Part shown: positions 44,490-54,805 of the stretch, one piece after another
Layout of the letters: each line of letters begins with the position of its first letter
Numbering within the stretch: the stretch's first letter is position 1
Origin: Desarmillaria ectypa
Lineage: Eukaryota; Basidiomycota; Agaricomycetes; Agaricales; Physalacriaceae
Direction of reading: 5' to 3'
Length of the DNA stretch: 64,000 nucleotides
Assembly (NCBI GenBank): GCA_030407005.1
Contig: JAUDYN010000009.1
Location: 186,001 to 250,000, forward strand
Program-made: the position numbers and the translations under genes
Notes under the pieces: generated by a model
The model's database searches: none
What the model was told of the DNA's origin: nothing
What the model saw: the letters and a program-made list of their open reading frames with translations, nothing else

Positions 44490-45960
44490 ATGTGGAAGTT
44501 ATGATGCTGGAAGATGAGGCGCGTAATTCTACGACCTCTGATATGCGGCTGCGTAATTTTGGTAGATTTTTCATATCTGGGTGACTCTGTAACGAAAATG
44601 CGACGTATTATCGGACATAATGCCCATAGCCGCAGAAACGAAACACAGGGAAAATCATGTTCTTAAGGGTGCGCTTACCCTTTCTTCTTCTTCATCAACA
44701 CCTACTGATGCTCTCCTAGGTGCGATATTACAGCATAGCGCCACTCATATTCGACACCCTCCAGATTCACATCTTCTCCATTCCCGGAATAATTTCTGAT
44801 CGATGACCCTGTGGCTGTGCGAGCTGGCGCGATGTCCAGTTAGCCCGAGTCTTGCTGAGTAAAGGATCAGTAAAGGACTATTAAGAGAAATAAAGTACTA
44901 GAAGATACAGAATGGTATTTAGGTAGCTAGATTTTGTAGTATAACTCACTCATTTGCCCTTCAGCAAACATGAAAATATTCTATTCTAACTCGTTAGACA
45001 AACGTGCCTGATCACGCGGTGCAGTGTTATCTAACATTAATAAGAGGTGGAAAGTACTAGAAGGATACAGGAGATTATTTGAGTGGCTAGTTTCTGGAGT
45101 GTACTTTACTCATTTGCCTTCCTTCCTACCTATCCACTATAAGCAAACTTGAACTGCTCTGTTCCAACTCACAGGACAAACATGCTTGATCTTTGATCTG
45201 TGGTGCATGTGTTATCTAACACTGGTAACCTGTGAGTTCTAAGTATCCTTTCGCAAACTCCTCCAGCTTGACCACTCCTGAATAGATATGTAGTCATTGA
45301 TTCTACATTGGAGTGATAAGCCTTTGGTCCATCAACATTGTCAACACAGTTACTTGTGTATGCTTCTGCTGTGAACCAGTTTGTTGACTTGCATCCTTGA
45401 AGGTGATCATAGTAAATAGATTTCTGTTTGCAGGTTCAATTTCTGGGTTCTTGTGGATATCAGCACATAATGCTGCACAATGAAAATCTGTTATCACTGA
45501 TGCAATCCATCTACCTTTGCCTGGATGTCTGGTTATTCATTCTGGGACTTGATGGGCCCAATGGGTACCTGATAGGTCTCACCTCTATTAAATTTGGGCT
45601 AGAGATATTAACTTGTTTGTTTTCAAAGTCACTGCTTATGAAGGTGTTCTTTTCAGTTTTGCAATTTACAAGATGCTTGAATCAATGATGGCCAAGATAA
45701 AGAGAGGACATCATGATAGTCTCCATTCTATTTTAATTCATGACAATATAATTTTCTTGGGTATATGTTATATCTGTCCTTGCTATCTCCTCAATAACAC
45801 TTGGTATCAGAATATTGTGCCTCTTGGTGTTCAATAATTTTATGGTAGTTGTGTTGTTTCATTCCCTCATCAGCATTTTGTATCTAATGTTTGTTTAGTG
45901 ACCAAGATTCCCTGGTTCAGTTATGGGTTCATGCTGGCTTGAAGCTGTTACAGTTAATAT
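44490..45960 (+). pseudogene. Decayed copy of the DUF6533-type gene
   Basis: Nucleotide similarity to 41,990-43,075 is plain. 44,493-44,810 matches the exon 3-6 area: GAAGATGAGG, CCGCAGAAACGAAACA and GCGATATTACAGCATAGCGC. 45,288-45,375 matches exon 7 (ATAAGCCTTTGGTC against ATAAGCCTGTGGTC). 45,425-45,960 matches exons 8-11 (ATCCATCTACCT, GATGGGCCCAATGG, ACCAAGATTCCCTGGTTCAG). No open frame survives across the exons. Many differences are C-to-T or G-to-A, often at former CpG. Sequence with two tandem repeats separates the first two matched blocks. Confidence 0.8.
44882..45222. repeat. Imperfect tandem duplication, two units of about 160-180 bp
   Basis: Unit 1 (44882-45040) and unit 2 (45041 to about 45222) both begin TAAGAG and share AAAGTACTAGAAG, ACTCATTTGCC, GACAAAC and GTGTTATCTAACA in the same order. 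The duplication lies in sequence interrupting the decayed DUF6533 copy and has no coding capacity. Confidence 0.65.
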
Positions 45961-46179
45961 GCATGAGTGTTATGATTTTTTCATTTTCCTTATCTTAATT
46001 GCAACATCTTATCACTATCTTCATCAAACATCTTTCATTCATCAATAAGCCCCATCGATCTACTCACACTGTCACCTCATTCCACCACCTGACCACAATA
46101 ATACAACACACCATCCGGTTCATGCACCATATACACACAGACAACCTCATTATTAGTCTCCTAGTTTTTAGTATATAAG

Positions 46180-47310
46180 TTAGGCACTTATCATGTATGT
46201 TCTGCATCTTCCAACTAAACTTAATATATATACCATTCTACACTCTTCTAAAGACCTCCACTGCTTTCCCACATAGGGTGATTGTCTAAACATGAGATAG
46301 CCTGAGAAATAGCATTTGGTCCCAAGGTCACATATGAATTGGGTCCTAACATTAGTTGGAAGATTCCCAACTGCTTCATCACTGCTAGATGTGATGAAGC
46401 ACCAACACATGCCAGAAAAACATGAAAACCAACAAAACATTACACTTAGTATCACCATTGGCAGTGCAATACTATTGGTGATATTCACCACTCTATTCAT
46501 ACTAGCTTACAAAGAAGAACTTAGGGTGTATCTATATCAACAAAGAAACTCATGCCCCCAACTTCCCCCTCACCCTCCCTGCCATCCTCTCCATGTCCTC
46601 CGGAGACCAGAACCTGCCAGAATGGCAACCACAAGTGTGGTCAGGGAAGAAAAAGACATCCCTTGCCCCAGGGCATGTTTTACAAATTCCTCAGAGGAGT
46701 TCCCAGCACAGAATGAGAACCCCTTAACAGTGAACCTTCAGGTGGAACAACCCTCCTCCCCCACCCAAGAACACCTGCAGAACCTACAGGTTATGCTCCA
46801 ATGTCAAGAGTCTCCCTCTCCTCCCTACACCCTGCCTGCCTGTCCTATCTATGCAAGGGTTTGACACACAAACAATCCCAGGATGGAAAGTATCCATCTA
46901 TAAAACCACCCCTATAGCCTCTGGGCTGTCAAAACCCAAGAGTGAGACTCTTGGCCCAGTGGAGAAACAAACTCCTCCTCTTCCCTCCCCCTTATTGAAA
47001 TCCATGATGACAACTCCTCTGATAGCAAGACCTTGGCCTCTCTTCTTGATCCTGACAGCCCCTTCAATCTGGACAGGGCTGATTACAAGTGGCCATATGT
47101 TACGATTTTTCCATTATCTTATCTTATCCGAGTCATATCCATGACTCATCCATCTAATCTAGTCAAGAAACTGACTTGTATCCAGCTATTCGCCAGCTAC
47201 AACCCTTGTTCTCACCATCTGTCACCCCAGATGCTCTCTATTGGTTCTATGATCCTCCCGGGTCATCCTACTTTGACATCGTTTGTGCATGGACTGTAGC
47301 ATTTCACCTA
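46180..47310 (+). mobile_element. Degenerate 5' part of retroelement 1 (older copy)
   Basis: This stretch is a diverged copy of 47,460-48,480. Both run through a leader with TCCTAACATTA / CCTAACATTA, a hydrophobic mini-frame (ATACTATT ... CACCATATT), then Pro-rich sequence and an acidic ORF with DPDSPFNLDRADYKWP against DPFNPHREDFIWP. CpG is almost absent. The open frames (46316-46864, 46851-47144, 47033-47299) are fragments. It sits head-to-tail with the second copy. Confidence 0.65.
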
Positions 47311-48148
47311 AATATAACGCCGTAGAAATACTATATAAACAGAGTAAACTAGACAGTTGTACTCTATCTTTTGTTTAAATTACAATCCTATACTTCTTGC
47401 TCGCACAACACCGAAGACTCTTAGCTTCTATCTCTCATCTTGGGTGATCGTTCGAACATGTGATGGCCCAGAGAGATCAGCTGACTGTCTTAAGTCATGT
47501 GCCCAAGTCGGTACCTAACATTAAACAAGAGATTTCCTTCCCTGCTTCTTCAACGCTAGCTGTCTAGAAGCCCTTCTTCATGCCAGAAGAAGAACAAAAC
47601 CCTTCAGAACCCCAAACCGTTTCCCTTGGCGTCGCCATACTATTAACCTTCTTTACAGTCCTCACCATATTAATCTATGAGGAAGAACTCTGGGCACTGC
47701 TCAGACAAAGGCAGCCCCGATGACCAAACCCGCCACCCTGCCCCACACCACTACCCACCCATGTCATTCCCAGGGGGATACCCCCCGCAAGACTGGGAGA
47801 ACGAGAGGCGGTATCACTCATCCGCCCCCATGCCCACTTTACCATTGCCTCCTCCTCCTCGGGGAGTACAGACTCGAGGCCCCCAACTCCGGGGCCCTCA
47901 ACAATTCGGACCCTGAATGCTGGGCCCTCCTCTGCTTGCATACACAATGCGAGGGCCATCCTCCTCTGTTACAGGATGGAATGACCCACTGTCGCACTGG
48001 AGCGACCAACAGCTGCCCGGACGGCGGCCCAAGAATATGTGCGGGACATTCGGCTTGTGCTCAATGAACCCCCACTCCCTTACCCCAGCCCCCCCCTCGT
48101 CCAAGAACCCCCGCTCTCTGCATATCCCAGCAGAGATCAGACTCCCCA

Positions 48149-48745
48149 TTGCCCGACAGCGACAACAGTAGAAGGTCCAGTCACTCTGGACCCCGCCACC
48201 CTGACAATCCCGCCATGGATCGAAACCACCCTTACAGCCCCTGGGGCTGTGAGGCATGGCCAGAGGAAGGAGAGTCCATCTCTCTCTCCTCTCTCCCCGT
48301 CATTGAAATCTCTGATGATGAGTCCAACAACGACATCGTCAGAGACAACGCCCTGGTCCCAGCCTCTCCCCGTGCCGCCAATGACCCCTTCAATCCACAC
48401 AGGGAAGATTTTATTTGGCCTAACCTCTTCGAGGTCGACCAAAGAATCTTCGGTCCCTTCCAGACTGCAGCCTGGGAAGTTTGATGAAGGGACATCGAAG
48501 CCCGAGATCTCTGGGAAGAACCCAGGATCGACATGGATGAGTGGTTGGCCCTTAACAGGGGCAACCCCATCCGAATTCCCTTCGATGGGCCCAGCTCCAC
48601 CAGGGCTGACATTGTCAATGCCCGGATATGCGCCAATTGTGACCGGGTCATTTTCCACCCCTCTGCAGGGGATTTCTTTCCAGGGCTTTGGCCCAGAGAT
48701 CCAGAGGAGCAGCAGGAACTGGAGAGGACCCTCCAACACCTATGA
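48149..48745 (+). pseudogene. Retroelement 1 ORF A (function unknown), interrupted
   Basis: The reading frame starts MPDSDNSRRSS and contains an acidic patch (EISDDESNNDIVRDN), then REDFIWPNLFEVD. Tandem TGA stops fall at 48,482-48,487. The same frame continues at 48533 with MDEWLALNRGNPIRIPFDG and a CXXC-containing stretch, ARICANCDRVIFHP. The older copy at 46,900-47,150 shares the acidic/WP motif, which supports a real ORF. I do not recognise a domain. A longer overlapping frame (48039-49583) covers this region but reads as low-complexity here. Confidence 0.5.
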
Positions 48746-48749
48746 AGGT

Positions 48750-49770
48750 TGGAGGTGGCAAGAGAGGAGTGATTGGGGGCAAAGGCCCCAGTATGATACG
48801 TTAACCTACGATACAGGTTACTATGGCAGGATGGAATACCACCATTCCCAATACGAAATATATCCAGATCATCCACCAGATACCCCAGTTGCGAACCCAC
48901 GACCACTTCCTGACTCGCCCCTGCACCATAGGGCATGTCACCAAGGATACCACCCTTATCAGGGTGGTAGTCTTCTCTTTGCAGGGGCAGGAGAAGAAAT
49001 GGAAGCAGAAGGAGCCCCTGCAGGGGCATCAAGAACCCCTGCCATGGCAGAAGAAGTCCGGCAACAGATGAGAAGTGAGTTGCTGGAGAAGAAACGGCGC
49101 ATCACAGAGATGCGTGAAGAACTTGACAGGGAGGACTCCGCCCACAAGACCTTGGCGGACTACCTCAAGGTTCAGGAAAAGGAGAAGGAACCGGAAAGGG
49201 GAAGACTGATGGGGCCACCAAGAGGTTACCCAGGTCCTAGGCCAGATCGATACTTGATCCCAAGACCACCCCCCAGTCAGGGACCCCCTGACCCTATCCT
49301 GAACCCTGTCAGGAATGCCACCACTGATGCCCCCTATTTGAGCATCAAGCCAACCCTTGTCAAGGTCCCCGCTCCATTCAAGGGGGACCATGATGACATA
49401 GAATGCTTCATAGGTGATTGCATTGCCTATTTTGAAGTGTTCCGACACTACTTCCAGGTGCCATCGCACCTGGTGCTATTCGCGACATCCCATTTCGAGG
49501 GTGCCACCAAGGACTGGTGGGTCTACAAGAGACCCGAATACTGGGTAGGTGAGGCCTTTGACGGCACCGTTGCCCACTTCTGATACCCTGACTGGGTTGA
49601 ATTCGTCGATCTGGTCACATGACAATTCTGAGATCCCGCGATTGAGGAAATTCATGAAAAGCGCATGGGAGCACAGCCCGCCTCCCACTACTTTCAGAAA
49701 CTGGAAGAAGAAGCAAAGCTAGCAGGCCGAAGGACCGATGAAGCCGAATGCGGCACAATGGTAAAGGCGG
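48750..49770 (+). pseudogene. Retroelement 1 gag, broken
   Basis: The gag frame carries an Arg/Glu coiled coil (MR...ELLEKKRRITEMREELDRE), a Pro-rich linker and the retrotransposon gag core: APFKGDHDDIECFIGDCIAY and then FATSHFEGATKDWWVYKRPE. TGA stops follow at 49,581 (after VAHF) and at two more places before 49,640. The sense reading then continues as PAIEEIHEKRMGAQPASHYF up to 49,770, where the LTR begins. These stops look like CGA-to-TGA changes. No zinc knuckle is reached. Confidence 0.75.
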
Positions 49771-51230
49771 TGATATGCCGTCTACGCATTCACACCTAGA
49801 TTTTGCGATTTTGTAACAATACTATTGCACATCTATCCTATACTAGTGATACATAGAGGACTATAGCTGAGGCTTCGAGCTGATAGTTAAAAGCAGTAAG
49901 CAACTGGTAGAGCCAGGACTTAGATGCAACACCATTAGTGGGTTAAATCTACCAGCCGGCCAGACTAGTAACTCGAATGCTAGCAGGACTAAGTGAAATA
50001 CAGCCACTAGCAAATGAAGGATGCTACTAGCACACAAAAACCAGGAGCAGAGTACACAGATCTTGTCAAGTTCTGTCACTAGCAGCCCAGACTGGGCATA
50101 AATGCCTAAGTCAGGATAACTAGTCACATGGCAATCTTGAAACAGGACTTAGAAATAAATTAGGAATGGATTAACCTTGAGCCCAGATCTGACTATTTCA
50201 ATATAGATCTCTTATGATCGATGCTAGTGGAGCCAGACTGCACCCTCGATCATGATCGGATAGCTGTTACAGGCACCAATATCTGGATATCCATATAACC
50301 GCATTACTAGGGCTTGTAGTTGTGCCAAGGGTGCGGAAAGACCAACTGTGGAGTCTCTAGACCGAATATTTGAAAAGAAAACAGACTAGACTGACTATTG
50401 TGTGATTATTCACCATTATTCGTGACTAGCCAAGAAATCCTTACCAATATACCCTATACCCAGATGATATTTATAGTTTTGCCTCAGTAGTATATAAGTA
50501 GTGGGATGGGTGCTTGTGCAAAGCAGGCAAGCCATCCCTGCAGTTGAGCCCTCACTGGTAGTAACTGGTGTCCCCAATTAAAGGCTTTTGTGCTTAACCT
50601 CGATGAAGTGATTAATAGTCACTAAGTCACCAATAGAATTGCATTGAATTGAAGTCCATTAGAGTCACTGTTGTGTCCTGCAAAGGTCCGGAGTGAATTT
50701 GAAGTTAGTTCAAGCAAAGTTCTCGGAGTTATAGTTTATTCTTAGGCCAAGAGTGCCACTAGTTAGCCAAGAGTGCGGCTAGTCAAGTGTTTATCACTTG
50801 TAGGAAGCAGTATAGGGCCAAGAGTGCCATCAGTTTATTCTTAGGCCAAGAGCGCCACTAGTCAGCCAAGAGTGCGACTGGTCAAGTGTTTATCACTTGT
50901 AGGAAGCAGTATAGGGCCAAAAGCGCCACCAGCCTGAAGCCATTTCAGTCAGAACGAGCGCAGTAGCTCAAACCAAGTCACTCTTATCCAATTGTGTCTT
51001 ACCCACCCCACTAGTATGAGTAGTACTTTGTATAAACTCACTAGTAACGAATAAAATGTCTTTAAGACAATTGTACTTGATTATTGAAGTCTGCAGAGTG
51101 CTTCCATCGTACTCGAAACTGCCCAAATTCAATATTGGTGATTAAGTGTAGAGTAGTAAGAGGTTTAGTGTGATTGGTGTTCATTGCCATTCCCTAATTC
51201 TTTTGTCACTCACCATTACCAAGCACATCA
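49771..51230 (+). mobile_element. Solo LTR of retroelement 2 (LTR-A), inverted relative to the full element
   Basis: The 1,460-bp LTR runs from TGATATGC to GCACATCA, the reverse complement of LTR-C (62,218-63,677) and of the same length. It includes the two 99-bp tandem units (CCAAGAG... repeats near 50,750-50,945) and TATATAAGTAG near 50,500. It separates element 1 gag from an inverted piece of element 1 pol. I see no target-site duplication: the flanks are GGCGG and TCGGA. Confidence 0.9.
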
Positions 51231-52710
51231 TCGGATGAAGAGGTGCAGCCTTGGCCTGCATATCGCTCTTTGTTCGCTGACAAGTCTCACATCCTTTGAT
51301 GTAAGACTCTACATCCTTCTTCATCTTCGGCCACCAGTACTCGCGAAGAATGAGTTCCTTAGTTTTGGCGATCCCTGGATGTCTGGTGGTAATATGATCA
51401 TGGAATTGTGCAATGATCTTGCCACGTAGAATAGAGTCATTAGGAATGTAGACTCATCCGTCGTACCACAGGATTTCATCTTCCTGGGTGATTCCTCATT
51501 CATGGTTGAGCGATTTCTCGATCCCTTGATCCCACTGGTCCTTCTGTCTCATTGCGTCTCTTATACGCATGATTCTTTCTTCAGTTGTTGGTAATACCAA
51601 TGCCCGGAAATATTCCAGAGATAGAATGACAATGTCTTGATTGTCTTCTTTTCCCTGATCATGATCGTCTCATCTACTGAGAAGATTGGCCTTCTGGTTA
51701 GCGGTTCCAGCTTTGTGTTGAAGAACAAAGTGGTATTCCGCTAGTTTGGTGACCCACCGAGCTTGTCGGCGATTCAACTTCTGGGGTTTCTGGAAGTATT
51801 GGAGATTCTGGTGGTCAGTCCAGATCTCAACGGTCTCTTTGGCGCCCATGAGGTAGTGACGCCATTCTTCTAGTGCCAACATGATTGCTAGCAACTCCTT
51901 GTCATAGATTTCGTAATTATGCTCAGTGACAGTGAGTGCTTTTGACATGAAGGCGACTGGCCTCCATTTGCCTTCCTTTTCTTGACTTAGGATGGCACCA
52001 ATGGCTCCGTCACTAGCATTGGCCTCGACTCAGAACTTTCCATCATCCGAGGGAATCATAAGAACTATGTTTGTTGTCATCAGCTTCTTGAGTTGATTAA
52101 ATGCTTGTTCCTGTTCTGATCCCCACGTCCAGTCTACCTTTCCGGTTAACTGAGTAAGGGGATGCACTATCTTGGAGTAGTCCTTGATGAACTTCCGGTA
52201 GAAGTTCGTGAATCCCAAGAAGGACTGTAACTCCTTCTTTTTTGTTGGGGTTGGCCATTCTGCTATGCCCGCAATCTTGATTGGGTCCATGCGAATGGTG
52301 TCTTTGCTGATGATCACCCCAAGGTATTTGGTCTCGAGTACCTTGAACTCACATTTCTCTGCTTTGAGGAACAATTTGTTTTCTCGAAGACATTGGAGTA
52401 CTTATCATACTACATCTCAGTGTTCCAACAAGGATTTGGTGAATATAAGTATATCATCGAGGTAAATCATGACTTTTCCTCCAGTGATCAAATCCTTGAA
52501 TATGTCATTCATCATCCACTGGAATGTGGCTGGTGAGTTCGTAAGTCCAAAGAACATAACCGTAGGCTCAAAGAGCCCTCAATTAGTTCTGAACACAGCC
52601 TTCTCTTTGTCTCTGTCTCGAATATGGACATTGTTATATCCCCAGCAGATGTCCAGCTTGGAGAAGTACTTGGCTCCCCATAATTTGCCAATAAGCTCAG
52701 AGATGAGCGG
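51231..52710 (-). pseudogene. Retroelement 1 pol fragment: RT, RNase H and integrase zinc-binding part
   Basis: Read on the minus strand from 52,710: KLWGAKYFSKLDICWGYNN (RT motif A), FGLTNSPATFQ, YLDDILIFTK (RT catalytic YXDD), GFTNFYRKFIKDYSK, then RNase H (VTEHNYEIYDKELLAIMLAL, IWTDHQNL) and the integrase HHCC finger (HDHITTRHPG ... CETCQR). Premature stops interrupt it repeatedly. Most are TGA where Arg (CGA) would fit, so it is dead. It ends exactly at LTR-A, and its integrase core continues on the plus strand at 63,678. The piece is therefore inverted relative to both gag and the integrase core. Confidence 0.88.
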
Positions 52711-54418
52711 TGATGTGCTTGGTAACGGCGAGTGACAAAAGAATTAGGGAATGGCAATGAACACCAATCACACTAAACCTCTTACTACTCTACACTTAAT
52801 CACCAATATTGAATTCGGGCGGTTTCGAGTACGATGGAAGCACTCTGCAGACTTCAATAATCAAGTACAATTGTCTTTAAGACGTTTTATTCGTTACTAG
52901 TGAGTTTATACAAAGTACTACTCGTACTAGTGGGGTGGGTAAGACACAATTAGATAAGAGTGACTTGGTTTGAGCTACTGCGCTCGTTCTGACTGAAACG
53001 GCTTCAGGCTGGTGGCGCTCTTGGCCCTATACTGCTTCCTACAAGTGATAAACACTTGACCAGTCGCACTCTTGGCTGACTAGTGGCGCTCTTGGCCTAA
53101 GAATAAACTGATGGCACTCTTGGCCCTATACTGCTTCCTACAAGTGATAAACACTTGACTAGCCGCACTCTTGGCTAACTAGTGGCACTCTTGGCCTAAG
53201 AATAAACTATAACTCCGAGAACTTTGCTTGAACTAACTTCAAATTCACTCCGGACCTTTGCAGGACACAACAGTGACTCTAATGGACTTCAATTCAATGC
53301 AATTCTATTGGTGACTTAGCGACTATTAATCACTTCGTCGAGGTCAAGCACAAAAGCCTTTAATTGGGGACACCAGTTACTACCAGTGAGGGCTCAACTG
53401 CGGGGATGGCTTGCCTGCTTTGCACGAGTGCCCATCCCACTACTTATATACTACTGAGGCAAAACTATAAATATTATCTGGGTATAGGGTATATTGGTAA
53501 GGATTTCTTGGCTAGTCACGAATAATGGTGAATAATCACACAATAGTCGGTCTAGTCTGTTTTCTTTTCAAATATTCGGTCTAGAGACTCCACAGTTGGT
53601 CTTTCCACACCCTTGGCACAACTACATGCCCTAGTAACGCGGTTATATGGATATCCGGATATTGGTGCCTGTAACAGCTATCTGATCATGATCGAGGGTG
53701 CAGTCCGGCTCCACTAGCATCGATCATAAGAGATCTATATCATGATAAGGATTTCTTGGCTAGTCACGAATAATGGTGAATAATCATACAATAGTCAGTC
53801 TAGTCTGTTTTCTTTTCAAATATTCGGTCTAGAGACTCCACAGTTGGTCTTTCCGCACCCTTGGCACAACTACAGGCCCTAGTAATGCGGTTATATGGAT
53901 ATCCGGATATTGGTACCTGTAACAGCTATCCGATCATGATCGAGGGTGCAGTCCGGCTCCACTAGCATCGATCATAAGAGATCTATATCGAAATAGTCGG
54001 ATCTGGGCTCAAGGTTAATCCATTCCTAATTTATTTCTAAGTCCTGTTTCAAGATTGCCATGTGACTAGTTATCCTGACTTAGGCGTTTATGCCCAGTCT
54101 GGGCTGCTAGTGACAGAACTTGACAAGATCTGTGTACTCTGCTCCTGGTTTTTGTGTGCTAGTAGCATCCTTCGTTTGCTAGTGGCTGTATTTCACTTAG
54201 TCCTGCTAGCATTCGAGTTACTAGTCTGGCCGGCTGGTAGATTTAACCCACTAATGGTGTTGCATCTAAGTCCTGGCTCTACCAGTTGCTTACTGCTTTT
54301 AACTATCAGCTCGAAGCCTCAGCTATAGTCCTCTATGTATCACTAGTATAGGATAGATGTGCAATAGTATTGTTACAAAATCGCAAAATCTAGGTGTGAA
54401 TGCATAGACGGCATATCA
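52711..54418 (-). repeat. 3' LTR of retroelement 2 (LTR-B)
   Basis: Starts TGATGTGC and ends GCATATCA, with TG...CA termini. At 1,708 bp it is 248 bp longer than LTR-A and LTR-C, which an internal 248-bp tandem duplication explains exactly. Confidence 0.93.
53498..53993. repeat. 248-bp tandem duplication inside LTR-B
   Basis: TAAGGATTTCTTGGCTAGTC at 53,498 recurs at 53,746, and the sequence in between, through GATCATAAGAGATCTATAT, is repeated. LTR-A and LTR-C hold one copy. The duplication is private to this LTR copy and so arose after or at insertion. Confidence 0.9.
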
Positions 54419-54805
54419 TCTCCCCCGCACTGAAATAGTGACTGTCCCCAGTCACCTAAGTCCCTTTTGTACTTAGCAGTGCGTCCCACTAGTGGACCCT
54501 TACTACTTCCTTTTGAGGTCACAGTTCTCGATCACATTCTCATCACCAAGTCCAGCTGACACTTAGCCATCAGAGATCATCAAATTCACTTGATGATTTT
54601 CAGGTTCACATGCAACAGTGCCGATCTTCTTTGATAGGACTCTATTCTTCTCATTCTATTCTCAATACTGGTTGGTATTCTGCTAATACAATCATAGTTT
54701 TAGACTCGCCACTGGTCGTGCTGACCATTACTAGTCACTGCCTATACAGTTTTTCCATTACTAGTCTGTTATTACTGCGAATATCAACTGCCTAGATAGT
54801 CTTAT
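54419..54805 (-). other. 3' noncoding region and polypurine tract of retroelement 2
   Basis: On the minus strand GCGGGGGAGA (54,428-54,419) abuts the 3' LTR, as a plus-strand-primer polypurine tract does. The remaining roughly 380 bp up to the pol stop has no long frame and contains three ACTAGT sites. Confidence 0.8.

Larger units (their letters stand above)
47311..49770 (+). mobile_element. Retroelement 1 (Ty3-like), leader, ORF A and gag, truncated by a solo LTR
   Basis: A TATA-like TATATAAACAG (about 47,331) precedes a leader. Then come an acidic ORF A (48149-48745) and a gag region to 49,770, where an LTR of retroelement 2 cuts in. The continuation lies inverted at 51,231-52,710 and then at 63,678-64,000. 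Premature stops make it inactive. I could not define this element's own LTR ends. Confidence 0.75.

Noticed and set aside
48039..49583. A single 514-codon gag ORF
   Set aside because: Its first roughly 230 codons are low-complexity, while an overlapping frame shows motifs shared with the older copy. I treat only the part after about 48,750 as gag.
51000..51060. CRISPR-like spaced repeats in the LTRs
   Set aside because: The repeats are 99-bp LTR tandem units in a eukaryotic retroelement, not short repeats with unique spacers.
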